Below are positions 25,274 to 33,620 of a stretch of DNA of 64,000 bases, piece by piece. Source of the stretch: Streptomyces olivochromogenes (GTDB taxonomy: Bacteria; Actinomycetota; Actinomycetes; Streptomycetales; Streptomycetaceae); assembly GCF_001514115.1 (NCBI RefSeq), contig NZ_KQ948452.1, positions 763,205-827,204 of the forward strand. Reading direction: 5' to 3'. The notes beneath the pieces were generated by a model. The model saw only the letters and a list, made by a program, of their open reading frames with translations. It had not been told where the DNA came from and did no database searches. The position numbers and the translations under genes were made by a program. The stretch's first letter is position 1, and every line of letters begins with the position of its first letter.

Positions 25274-26320
25274 CGGAAGCGGAAGCGCCGTCAGCAGCCC
25301 CGACACCGCCACGACCAGGCCCAGTGCCACCACCTCCGCGCGCGCGGGCACACAGGCGCTGAGCCGGTCGGCGGCCCGGCGCAGCCGCAGCCGCGCGAGC
25401 AGCGCCAGCACGGCGACGGCGGCCACCAGGACCAGCTTGGCGAGCAGGGCGCGCCCGTAGGACGTCGCCGTCAGCTGGTCCAGGACCGTGCCGGGCGGCA
25501 TGCGGCGCAGTGCGCTCCACACGCCCGTCGCGGTGAGGGCCGCGAACAGGACGGCGGCCACGCGCGCGTAGAGGCCCAGAAGCGCCGCGCCGGCCGCGTC
25601 CGCCGAAACCGCCGTCCCGGCCTTCTCCGCCGTCTCCGTCTCCCCAGAGGCGCGCCAGGCGCTCAGTATCCGCAGCACGTGCAGCAGGCCGCCCGTCCAC
25701 AGGGCCGCGCAGGTCACGTGAACGAGCGTCAGACCGGAGCCGACGAGCGGGCCGTGCTCCGGCGCCGGGTGGGCGCGCAGCGCCTCCGCGAGGGCCACCG
25801 CGGCCAGCGGCCACACCTGGGCGGCCGGTCTCCGTGAGAGGGCGCAGAGCCCGGCGGCCAGGAACGCGTTGACCTCCAGGAGCGCCAGCTTGCCGTCCCG
25901 GCTCTGGTAGAGCCCGCCGACGTCCATGTCGGAGAGGTGGTGCGGCAGCAGATTGCCGGTGGCCACCACCGAGGCGAGCCCCAGCGCGGCGACGAACCCG
26001 ACCGCCGCGGCGTAGGGCGCCCAGCTGCGGGGCGCGTGTTCCAGCGGCGCGCCCGGCACCCGGCGGGCCAGCCGGGCCGCGAACAGTTCGCCCACGGGGA
26101 CGCACAGCGCCGCGAACAGGGCCGCGCGCAGCAGGGCGATGCCGCTGACCCCGGGGGCGGCCGCCTCGCCGGTGCCGTCCAGCGCGGTGCGCGGGCCGAG
26201 CAGCGGGATCAGGGCGGCCACGGCCACCAGGACGAGCAGGGCGACGGCGCGTCCGGCTGCGGGGCGCCGCGCCGGACCACTCGCGTCGGCCGCCTCGGCT
26301 GTCGGTCGTATCAAGGTCAC
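25259..26320 (-). CDS. CopD/YcnJ-type copper-resistance membrane protein
   Basis: A 353-residue polytopic protein with about eight transmembrane helices. The CopD core is visible in HVTCAALWTGGLLHVLRI and ATGVWSALRRM, and LLAKLVLVAAVAVLALLARLRLRR forms the late helices. His in the HHLSDM and TCAALWTGG regions may take part in metal handling. GTG 26320 is chosen; GTG 26344 is possible. The hexamer GAAGAT (26327-26332) lies 6 nt before it. Converges with the dehydrogenase gene. Confidence 0.82.
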   Translation of the reverse strand: MTLIRPTAEAADASGPARRPAAGRAVALLVLVAVAALIPLLGPRTALDGTGEAAAPGVSGIALLRAALFAALCVPVGELFAARLARRVPGAPLEHAPRSWAPYAAAVGFVAALGLASVVATGNLLPHHLSDMDVGGLYQSRDGKLALLEVNAFLAAGLCALSRRPAAQVWPLAAVALAEALRAHPAPEHGPLVGSGLTLVHVTCAALWTGGLLHVLRILSAWRASGETETAEKAGTAVSADAAGAALLGLYARVAAVLFAALTATGVWSALRRMPPGTVLDQLTATSYGRALLAKLVLVAAVAVLALLARLRLRRAADRLSACVPARAEVVALGLVVAVSGLLTALPLPIRWS

Positions 26321-26464
26321 CCCAAGATCTTCACCAGTCGGCACAGAACCGGGCAAGTGCAGGGAAACAAGCGGTGGTTCGGCATTCCGCCCATAGGTAC
26401 GTTTCCGGCCGACGCCTCGCTCACGCCCACCGGGCGCGGTCGGCGCTCGATCCGGCCCGGTGGC

Positions 26465-27847
26465 TCAGGCCCACCGGGCCGGGTCCGTCCCCCAACGTCC
26501 CGGCGGCCGGGCCCAGTCGGAGGGGCCGCCGGCGAAGGAGACGGGCGACCGCGCGTATCTGAGCCGGCCCAGGCCGCTGTCGGTCTCGGCGAGCCAGGGG
26601 CCCGGTTCGTACGAGGTGCCGGCGGCCTCCTCGTCCCGGTGCGCCGGCCCGTCCACCAGCCACGCGGCCGTCCGCGCGAGCGCAAGCCGGACGAGCCGCG
26701 TCCCGCCCTGCCTGGTCTGCTCGGTGAGCGACCGGAGCACCGCGGCGGCCAGCAGGTACCCCGTGCCGTGGTCGAGGGCCTGCGCGGGCAGCGCACCCGG
26801 CCGCCGCGCGGACCCCTCGATCTCCGCGATCCCGGTGGCGACCTGCACGAGGCTGTCGAAGCCCCGCCGCCCGGACCACGGCCCGTACCCGCCCCACGCC
26901 GACAACTGCGCCACCACCAGACCGGGCCGCCGCTCCGCCAGTGCCTCCGGGGAGAGCCCGAACCGGTCCAGAGCGCCGGGCCGGTAGCCGGTGACGACGA
27001 CATCGGCCTCGGCGAGCAACTCCTCGAAGGCCGGGCGATCCCCGCGCGCCGCCAGGTCGAGCGTGGCGGACCGCTTCCCGAAGTCCAGGTCGGCGTGCTG
27101 GTCGTCGATCTCGGGCAGGCGCGGGCTGTCGATCCGCAGGACGTCCGCGCCGAGGAGGGCGAGCGTGCGGGTGGCGACCGGGCCCGCGATGACCCGGGTG
27201 AGGTCCAGCACGCGTAGGCCCGCGGCGGGCAGCAGCGGATGACCGGCGAGCGGGGCGAGCCGTCGTACGGGTGCCGTGTCCAGCCGCTCGCGGACCACCA
27301 GCGGGTGTGCGGCGATCGCCCGCCCCTGTGGGTGCGCCGCCCACCGGCCGGGCGTGCGCAGGGCGATCGCGAGCCCGCCGGCCGCGTACACCGTCTTCTC
27401 CACCTCGATGGCCGAACGCTCGGCGAGCACCTCGGCGACCACCTCGGTGAGGGAGCCCCGGCCCTCCGGCACACCCAGCGCGCCCAGCAGCCGCCTTTGG
27501 TGGTGCGGATAGTTCGCGTGGGTGCGCACCCAGCCGTCCGCCGTCCGCCAGAACCGCGACAGCGGGGCGAAGTTGACCGGCTCACGACCGTCGACGCGCA
27601 GATGCCGCTCACTGTGGAACGCGGTGGCGACAGCCCCGTCGTCGACACGCACCTCGGGCGTCTTGCCTCCGGTGCGGCCCGCGGTCAGCTCGGCCCCGGC
27701 GAGGGCACAGACCGCGACACACGCCCGGGCCGTCCCGCGCACCGGCAGCCGTGCGGGCAGCACGCCCTCCCGTGCGACGGTCGAGATCCGTGAGACGAGT
27801 GCGGGGTCGCCGCCCAGAGCTGCCCACGCGAAGTCCGTACGAGTCAT
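26465..27847 (-). CDS. CaiB/BaiF family III CoA-transferase-like protein
   Basis: A 460-residue protein with a family III core: RVLDLTRVIAGPVATRTLALLGADVLRID (about residues 228-256), then DLDFGKRSATLDLAARGDRPAFEELLAEADVVVTGYRPGALDRFGL, where the usual catalytic Asp should lie near VLRIDS, and SAWGGYGPWSGRRGFDSLVQ. The N-terminal 200 residues (PLSRFWRTADGWVRTHANYPHH) resemble the second half of the same fold, so the domain order looks permuted or fused. ATG 27847 is 6 nt from CATAGT (27854-27859), a possible leaderless promoter. Substrate unknown. Confidence 0.8.
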   Translation of the reverse strand: MTRTDFAWAALGGDPALVSRISTVAREGVLPARLPVRGTARACVAVCALAGAELTAGRTGGKTPEVRVDDGAVATAFHSERHLRVDGREPVNFAPLSRFWRTADGWVRTHANYPHHQRRLLGALGVPEGRGSLTEVVAEVLAERSAIEVEKTVYAAGGLAIALRTPGRWAAHPQGRAIAAHPLVVRERLDTAPVRRLAPLAGHPLLPAAGLRVLDLTRVIAGPVATRTLALLGADVLRIDSPRLPEIDDQHADLDFGKRSATLDLAARGDRPAFEELLAEADVVVTGYRPGALDRFGLSPEALAERRPGLVVAQLSAWGGYGPWSGRRGFDSLVQVATGIAEIEGSARRPGALPAQALDHGTGYLLAAAVLRSLTEQTRQGGTRLVRLALARTAAWLVDGPAHRDEEAAGTSYEPGPWLAETDSGLGRLRYARSPVSFAGGPSDWARPPGRWGTDPARWA

Positions 27848-27927
27848 GGCGGCACTATGCCGGGTGTACTGGATCAACATGGCGGGAGGGGCCGGGCCGC
27901 GCGCCCCGGCCCCTCCCGCTCACAGGG

Positions 27928-29469
27928 CTACTTCGTGACCGCCTTCAACGCGTTGACGGTGCCCCAGCCGTAGAACCCGTTGTGGTTCTTCGTGCCCTCG
28001 CACACCGCGTCGACCTTGCCGTCGCCGTCGATGTCGTAGGGGTCGGTGCACGGCGTGGCGTCGGCCTCCGCGTACAGCAGCGCCTTCACCAGGGCGGCGG
28101 AGGCGTGCGGGTGGGTCGACTTGATGAGGGCGGCGACACCGGCGACGTGCGGGGACGCCATCGACGTACCGGCCATGTAGCCCCATGTGCCGCCGGGCAG
28201 CGGGCCGAGGATCAGGCCGCTGGTGGCGGGCGGTGCCGGGGTCTGGTAGCGCGTCGAGTCGCCGCCGGGCGCGGCGACGTCGATGACGCCCAGGCCGTGG
28301 TTGGAGAAGGACGACTTGATGCCCTTGGCGCCCGTCGCGGCCACGGTGACCACACCCGGCAGCTGGGTGGGGATGTCGTGGCACTTGGAGGGGTCGACCA
28401 CCCGGTCCGAGGGCGTGCCGTCGTTCGGGGAGACCGGGTCGGTGATCGAGTCGGCGGCCAGGTCGTAGTTCTCGTTGCCCGCCGCGGCGACGTTGACGGT
28501 GCCCTTGTGCTCCGCGTACTGCGAGGCCCGGGTGATCGCGTCGACCAGGGCCTTCTGGTCCGGGTCGTCCTTGCAGTTGAAGTACCAGGGGTCGGTGTAA
28601 TAACTGTTGTTGGTCACGTCGACGTGGTGCTCGGCGGCCCACACGAAACCGCAGACGACGGCCTCGGTGTAGAAGTAGCCGGCCGTCGTGGCCACCTTGA
28701 TGCCGGCGACCTTCACGCCGGGCGCGACGCCGGTGACGCCGACGCCGTTCTTGGCGGCGGCGATCTCGCCCGCGACATGGGTGCCGTGCGGACTCTCCGC
28801 GGCGGTCGGCCGCCAGGCCCCGTCGGTGGTGTCCGGCTTGCCCGTCACACAGTTGACCGAGGCGTCGCGGTTGAAGTTCGGCGCGATGTCGGGGTGCGTG
28901 TCGTCGACACCGGTGTCGATCACGGCGACCGTCACCTTGCTGCTGCCGAGGGTCTTCTCGTGCGCCTTGTCCGCCTTGATGGCGGGCAGGTCCCACTGGA
29001 GGGACTCCAGCGGGTCCTGTCCGGCGGCGGCCTCGGCGCTCGCGGCCTTCTCCTGCGCCGCGGTGAGCACCTGGGGAGCGCCCATGTCGGTGGTCGACTG
29101 CGCGGGCAGCGGCGCGTTGCGCGTGTTGCCGGCCGACTGCACCCCGCGTACGCCGCGGACCGTCCTGGCGAAGTCGGCGTTCGAGGAGTGCACGACGATC
29201 ACGCCGATCTGGTCGTACGACGTCACTATCGTGCCGCCCGCCTTGGCGATGGCCTTCTTCACGGAGGCGGAAGTGCCGTGCCCGGGGCGGACGTTGACGA
29301 CATAGCTGAGGGCGGTCGCGTCCGCCGTCGTCGTGGCGGTCTGCGCGGCGGAGCTGTCGGTGTCGGCCGCCGAGGCGCTGACGTTCGGCAGGAAGGCGAG
29401 GGCCGTCGCCGTGGCCATCCCGAGCGGGAGGGCTATGGCGCGACGGGAGCGCTTGCGAGGCGCGGTCAT
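27928..29469 (-). CDS. Secreted subtilisin-like serine protease (S8) 1
   Basis: A 513-residue preproprotein. A Sec signal peptide is at about residues 1-34 (basic RKRSRR, then ALAFLPNVSASA). A propeptide (about 50-125) has the inhibitor-I9-like YVVNVRPGHGTSASVKKAI. The catalytic domain has Asp185 (VIDTGVDD), His228 (SPHGTHVAG), Asn332 (AAAGNEN) and Ser436 (GTSMASPH). The C-terminal part ends DIDGDGKVDAVCEGTKNHNGFYGWGTVNAL, with a Ca-binding-like DxDGDG. GGAG precedes the ATG. Paralogue of the next gene on the same strand; from memory it lies at the position of SCO1824-type subtilases. Confidence 0.92.
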   Translation of the reverse strand: MTAPRKRSRRAIALPLGMATATALAFLPNVSASAADTDSSAAQTATTTADATALSYVVNVRPGHGTSASVKKAIAKAGGTIVTSYDQIGVIVVHSSNADFARTVRGVRGVQSAGNTRNAPLPAQSTTDMGAPQVLTAAQEKAASAEAAAGQDPLESLQWDLPAIKADKAHEKTLGSSKVTVAVIDTGVDDTHPDIAPNFNRDASVNCVTGKPDTTDGAWRPTAAESPHGTHVAGEIAAAKNGVGVTGVAPGVKVAGIKVATTAGYFYTEAVVCGFVWAAEHHVDVTNNSYYTDPWYFNCKDDPDQKALVDAITRASQYAEHKGTVNVAAAGNENYDLAADSITDPVSPNDGTPSDRVVDPSKCHDIPTQLPGVVTVAATGAKGIKSSFSNHGLGVIDVAAPGGDSTRYQTPAPPATSGLILGPLPGGTWGYMAGTSMASPHVAGVAALIKSTHPHASAALVKALLYAEADATPCTDPYDIDGDGKVDAVCEGTKNHNGFYGWGTVNALKAVTK

Positions 29470-29487
29470 GGAGTCTCCAGTTCATTC

Positions 29488-29505
29488 GCGGTACGAGCGG
29501 TACGA
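29488..29505. repeat. Two tandem copies of GCGGTACGA
   Basis: GCGGTACGA appears twice in direct succession, 19 nt upstream of the first subtilase start on the minus strand. Minor repeat; could be a protein binding site or slippage. Confidence 0.3.
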
Positions 29506-29527
29506 GCCGTGCGGAAGCTCATGTGAC

Positions 29528-29553
29528 GTCCGGCCGGACTTACTCGGCCGGAC
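29528..29553 (-). terminator. Hairpin directly after the second subtilase gene
   Basis: GTCCGGCC (29528-29535) and GGCCGGAC (29546-29553) pair perfectly with a 10-nt loop. The stem abuts the stop codon at 29554. It should reduce read-through from the upstream subtilase into the downstream one. Confidence 0.5.
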
Positions 29554-31080
29554 CTACTTGACCGCGCGCAGCGCGTTGACGATCCCGGCTCCGTAGAAGC
29601 CGTTGACGTGCTTGCCGCCCACGCAGGTGGCGTCCACGACGCCGTCGCCGTCCCCGTCGTACGGGGCGGTCGGGCAACCGGGGTTGTCCGCCTCGGCCTT
29701 GAGGAGCGCCTGGAGCTGAGCCGGCGAGGCCCAGGGGTACTTGGACTTCAGCAGCGCGGCCACGCCCGCGACGTGCGGCGTCGCCATCGACGTGCCCTGC
29801 AGGAAGCCGTACTGGTTGTTCGGCATCGTCGACAGGATGCGGCCGTTCTTCGACGGCGTGTCCGGGATCTGGTACTTGTCGCCGCCCGGCGCGGCGACAT
29901 CGATGACGCCCTTGCCGTAACTGGAGAAGTACGACTTGGCACCGGTGACGCCGGTCGAGGCGACCGTGACGACGCCCGGCAGCTGGGTCGGTACGTCGAA
30001 GCACTTGTGCGGGTCGACCGTGCGGGTCACGGCGGTCGAGTCGTCGGGGCTGGAGGCGTCCTCAAGGGCGTTCGAGTCGAGGTCGTCGTTGGAGTTGCCC
30101 GCCGCCGCGACGTTGAGAGTGCCCTTCTTCTGGGCGTACAGCTGGGCCCGGTTGACGGCGTCGACGATGGCCCTCTGGTCGGGGTCGTCGAGGCAGTTGT
30201 AGAGCCACGGGTCCACGTAGTAGCTGTTGTTGGTGATCTCCACGCCGTGGTCGGCGGCGAAGACGAAGGCGCAGACGACGCTCTCCGGGTAGAAGAGCTG
30301 GCTCGCGTCCGGCTCGGCCACGGTGATGCCCGAGACCTTCACACCGGGCGCCACGCCCGCGACACCGATGCCGTTGCGGGCGGCGGCTATCTCCCCCGCG
30401 ACATGGGTGCCGTGGTAGTGGTCGGCGTCCACGGGGCGCCACGCGCCGAACGTGGTGTCCGGCTTGCCGCCCACGCAGTTCGCGGACTGCGAGGGGGAGA
30501 AGTTCGGGGCGATGTCCGGGTGGGTGTCGTCGACGCCGACGTCGATCACGGCGACCGTCACGCTCTTGCTGCCCGGGTTGGTCCTCGCGGCCTTGTCGGC
30601 GCCGATCGCGCGCAGGTCCCACTGGTCGGCTTCCAGGGGCTCCTCGCCCGCGGCGGCGGTCTTGGAGACCTTGGAAGCCTCGGCGGCGGACAGCATCTGC
30701 GCCGCGCCCTCGTCCGTCGTCCCCGCGGCCGTCAGCGGCGCGGTCCGGGTCGCGCCCGCCGACTGCACCCCGCGCACAGCGCGGATCCGCTTGCCGAAGT
30801 CCGGGTTGGCGGAATGGACGACGATCACGCCGATCTTCTCGTAGGCGATGACGACGGTGCCGCCCGCCGCGGAGATCGCCTTCTCCACCGACTCGATCGT
30901 GCGGTGGTCCGTCCTGGTGTTGACCACGTACGCGAGGTTGGGGCCGTCCGCGCTCGGCGTGGCGGACGCGGTCAGCGGGGCCGCCGACGCGGCGCCCGGC
31001 AGGAAACCGAGCGAGGCGGTGAGGGACAGGACGACCGGCACCGCGAGGGCGAGGCGACGTCTGGAACGCAGATGAGCCAT
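29554..31080 (-). CDS. Secreted subtilisin-like serine protease (S8) 2
   Basis: A 508-residue paralogue of the preceding protease: signal peptide about 1-33 (LGFLPGAASA), propeptide with YVVNTRTDHRTIESVEKAIS, then Asp180 (VIDVGVDD), His223 (HYHGTHVAG), Asn329 (AAAGNSN) and Ser431 (GTSMATPH). The C-terminus has the same DGDGDGVVDATCVGGKHVNGFYGAGIVNAL module. Four Cys pairs are shared with copy 1. GGAG precedes ATG 31080. The duplicates are 84 nt apart with a hairpin between; sequence drift shows the duplication is old. Confidence 0.92.
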   Translation of the reverse strand: MAHLRSRRRLALAVPVVLSLTASLGFLPGAASAAPLTASATPSADGPNLAYVVNTRTDHRTIESVEKAISAAGGTVVIAYEKIGVIVVHSANPDFGKRIRAVRGVQSAGATRTAPLTAAGTTDEGAAQMLSAAEASKVSKTAAAGEEPLEADQWDLRAIGADKAARTNPGSKSVTVAVIDVGVDDTHPDIAPNFSPSQSANCVGGKPDTTFGAWRPVDADHYHGTHVAGEIAAARNGIGVAGVAPGVKVSGITVAEPDASQLFYPESVVCAFVFAADHGVEITNNSYYVDPWLYNCLDDPDQRAIVDAVNRAQLYAQKKGTLNVAAAGNSNDDLDSNALEDASSPDDSTAVTRTVDPHKCFDVPTQLPGVVTVASTGVTGAKSYFSSYGKGVIDVAAPGGDKYQIPDTPSKNGRILSTMPNNQYGFLQGTSMATPHVAGVAALLKSKYPWASPAQLQALLKAEADNPGCPTAPYDGDGDGVVDATCVGGKHVNGFYGAGIVNALRAVK

Positions 31081-31496
31081 GGGATCTCCACATCATCCGG
31101 AAACGAAAGCCGCCCGAACACAGGTGGTGCTCGGGCAGGTGCGTGATGGTGCTGAGGCTGGTGCGGGTGGCGCTTCGGCAGGTGCATGACGAGTACTGCA
31201 GGCCGAAGCTATCTCCCGTCCCAGCTGGCCAGCAATGACTTCCGGAGATGACTTCCGAAAGAAGTCGGGGGAGTTGAACCGGTCCACGCGTGGCGCCGTG
31301 ACCTTGAGCAGGGAGCCCGAGGACGATCGAGCCCCCTGTCGGATCACGTACAGGAACAAACACGTCGCTCCCAGTTACGTGATCCAGGTCACTGTGAGGT
31401 CGCAACCGTATGTCCGCACCCCAGCCGTCCCCGTCCGCGAGCTCCGACTCGCCCCCGTCCACCGTCGTAACCGCACCCGCAACGCGAGGAGACTTC
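31081..31496. other. 416-nt divergent region between subtilase 2 and the symporter operon
   Basis: No gene was recognised. It holds a direct repeat ATGACTTCCG (31235-31244, 31248-31257), an overlapping dyad GACTTC-CGAAA-GAAGTC (31250-31266), and a Crp-like dyad GTGATCCAGGTCAC (31379-31392) near the symporter side. An in-frame ATG at 31410 could begin the DUF485 protein 29 codons early, but has no ribosome binding site. Confidence 0.6.
31379..31392 (+). promoter_or_regulatory. Crp-like site GTGATCCAGGTCAC
   Basis: GTGA-N6-TCAC is the core of the Crp/Fnr-family site. It lies 105 nt upstream of the DUF485 start in the divergent region. Acetate-type symporter operons are cAMP-CRP targets in enterobacteria, and Streptomyces has a Crp protein. 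A regulator site here is plausible, not shown. Confidence 0.45.
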
Positions 31497-31853
31497 GTGG
31501 CTACCGACGCACCGCCCCCATCGAAGGCCGATCCCCGGCTGCCCTCGACCGAGCAGTTCGTCGAGGTGCAGGAGAGCGCCGAGTTCGCCGAACTGCGGCG
31601 CGCACACCGCTCCTTCGCCTTCCCGCTGACCGTCGCCTTCATCGCCTGGTACCTGCTGTACGTCCTGCTCTCGAACTACGCGGGCGACTTCATGGGCACC
31701 CAGGTGGTCGGCAACATCAACGTCGCCCTGGTCCTCGGGCTCGCCCAGTTCCTCACCACGTTCCTCATCGCCTGGTGGTACTCGCGGTACGCCGCCGCGA
31801 AGCTCGACCCCAAGGGCGAAGCGATCAAGTCCCGGCTGGAGGGCGACGCATGA
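31497..31853 (+). CDS. DUF485 membrane protein
   Basis: A 118-residue protein with two transmembrane helices (FPLTVAFIAWYLLYVLLSNYAG and VALVLGLAQFLTTFLIAWWYSRYA) preceded by a conserved cytoplasmic FAELRRAHRSFAFP. DUF485 proteins such as YjcH usually sit directly before ActP-like symporters. GTG 31497 is preferred because GAGGAG lies 5 nt upstream; ATG 31410 would add 29 residues. Its stop overlaps the ATG of the symporter. Confidence 0.85.
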   Translation: MATDAPPPSKADPRLPSTEQFVEVQESAEFAELRRAHRSFAFPLTVAFIAWYLLYVLLSNYAGDFMGTQVVGNINVALVLGLAQFLTTFLIAWWYSRYAAAKLDPKGEAIKSRLEGDA

Positions 31854-33475
31854 GCCCCGTACAGACGACCGTGCTCGCCGCCGGTGAGGCCAGTCAGCAC
31901 CGGCCGCTGATCATCACCCTCTTCGCGGTGTTCGTCGCCGCGACCCTCGTCATCACCGTCTGGGCGGGCCGCCAGACCAAGGACGCCGCCGACTTCTACG
32001 CGGGCGGACGGCAGTTCACCGCCTTCCAGAACGGCCTGGCCGTCTCCGGCGACTACATGTCCGCGGCCTCGTTCCTCGGCATCGCGGGCGCGATCGCCCT
32101 CTTCGGGTACGACGGTTTCCTCTACTCCATCGGCTTCCTGGTCGCCTGGCTGGTGGCCCTCCTCCTGGTCGCCGAGCCGCTGCGCAACTCCGGCCGCTAC
32201 ACCATGGGCGACGTACTGGCGTACCGCATGCGCCAGCGCCCGGTCCGTACCGCCGCGGGCACCTCCACCATCGTCGTGTCGATCTTCTACCTGCTGGCCC
32301 AGATGGCCGGCGCGGGCGTCCTGGTCTCGCTGCTCCTCGGCATCACCAGCGACGGCGGCAAGATCGGCATCGTCGCCCTCGTCGGCGTCCTGATGATCGT
32401 GTACGTCACCATCGGCGGCATGAAGGGCACCACCTGGGTCCAGATGGTCAAGGCCGTCCTGCTGATCATCGGCGCCCTGCTGCTCACCTTCCTGGTGCTG
32501 CTGAAGTTCAACTTCAACATCTCCGACCTGCTCGGCAAGGCCGCCGACAACAGCGGCAAGGGCGCGCCCTTCCTGGAGCCCGGCCTCAAGTACGGCGCCA
32601 CGTCCACCACCAAGCTGGACTTCATCTCCCTGGGCATGGCGCTGGTCCTGGGCACCGCGGGCCTGCCGCACATCCTCATCCGCTTCTACACCGTGCCCAC
32701 GGCGAAGACCGCGCGGAAGTCGGTGAACTGGGCGATCGGCCTCATCGGCGCCTTCTACCTGATGACCCTCGCCCTCGGCTTCGGCGCCGCCGCGCTGATC
32801 AAACCCGACGAGATCATCGCCTCCAACAAGGCGGGCAACACCGCCGCGCCACTCCTGGCACTGCACCTGGGAGGCGTCGACTCCAACTGGGGCGCCATCC
32901 TGCTCGCCTCCATCTCCGCCGTCGCCTTCGCCACGATCCTCGCCGTCGTCGCCGGCCTGACCCTGGCCTCGTCCTCCTCGTTCGCGCACGACATCTACGC
33001 GAACGTCATCAAGAGGGGGCAGGCCACGGAGAAACAGGAGATGAGCGCCGCCCGCTACGCGACCGTGGGCATCGGCGCCGTGTCCATCCTGCTGGGCGCC
33101 CTCGCCCGCGACCTGAACGTCGCCGGTCTGGTCGCGCTCGCCTTCGCGGTCGCCGCCTCCGCCAACCTGCCGACGATCCTCTACAGCCTCTTCTGGAAGC
33201 GGTTCACCACCCCGGGCGCGCTGTGGTCGATCTACGGCGGGCTGATCACGGCGGTCGGCCTGGTGCTGTTCTCGCCGGTGGTCTCGGGCAAGCCCACCTC
33301 GATGTTCCCCGACGTCGACTTCCACTGGTTCCCGCTGGAGAACCCGGGCCTCATCTCGATCCCGGTCGGCTTCCTGCTGGGCTGGCTCGGCACGCTCCTG
33401 TCCAAGGAGGAGCCGGACGCCGGCAAGTACGCCGAGCTGGAGGTGCGGTCCCTGACGGGCACCGGAGCACACTGA
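31850..33475 (+). CDS. Sodium/solute symporter, ActP (acetate permease)-like
   Basis: A 541-residue SSS-family protein with about 13 helices. Markers are DFYAGGRQFTAFQNGLAVSGDYMSAASFLG near the N-terminus, the conserved GGMKGTTWVQMVKA loop and LPHILIRFYTVP. These match ActP-type cation/acetate or short monocarboxylate symporters. It is coupled to DUF485 by a 4-nt overlap and ends in a strong hairpin, forming a two-gene operon. Substrate is inferred from family and partner; carbon-source control is suggested by the Crp-like site upstream. Confidence 0.88.
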   Translation: MSPVQTTVLAAGEASQHRPLIITLFAVFVAATLVITVWAGRQTKDAADFYAGGRQFTAFQNGLAVSGDYMSAASFLGIAGAIALFGYDGFLYSIGFLVAWLVALLLVAEPLRNSGRYTMGDVLAYRMRQRPVRTAAGTSTIVVSIFYLLAQMAGAGVLVSLLLGITSDGGKIGIVALVGVLMIVYVTIGGMKGTTWVQMVKAVLLIIGALLLTFLVLLKFNFNISDLLGKAADNSGKGAPFLEPGLKYGATSTTKLDFISLGMALVLGTAGLPHILIRFYTVPTAKTARKSVNWAIGLIGAFYLMTLALGFGAAALIKPDEIIASNKAGNTAAPLLALHLGGVDSNWGAILLASISAVAFATILAVVAGLTLASSSSFAHDIYANVIKRGQATEKQEMSAARYATVGIGAVSILLGALARDLNVAGLVALAFAVAASANLPTILYSLFWKRFTTPGALWSIYGGLITAVGLVLFSPVVSGKPTSMFPDVDFHWFPLENPGLISIPVGFLLGWLGTLLSKEEPDAGKYAELEVRSLTGTGAH

Positions 33476-33488
33476 TCCCCCTCGCCGA

Positions 33489-33520
33489 CGGCCGCGTCGT
33501 AGATCTCTACGACGCGGCCG
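33489..33520 (+). terminator. Terminator of the symporter operon
   Basis: A 15-bp perfect inverted repeat centred on AGATCTCT: left arm CGGCCGCGTCGTAGA, right arm TCTACGACGCGGCCG, beginning 14 nt after the stop. The stem is long with a tiny loop, so transcripts would fold very stably. Confidence 0.7.
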
Positions 33521-33620
33521 CGCCGCGTCTCGTGGGATCCGGCCGGGGTTGATGTCAGTCGCGTCACGTAGGCTCGATCGTGTCGAGTGAAAGTGATCCG
33601 CAACGAGGGAGGGGGCCCAC

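Noticed and set aside
31410..31496. A 29-residue N-terminal extension of the DUF485 protein.
   Set aside because: The extension is low-complexity Ser/Pro and lacks a ribosome binding site, while GTG 31497 has GAGGAG.
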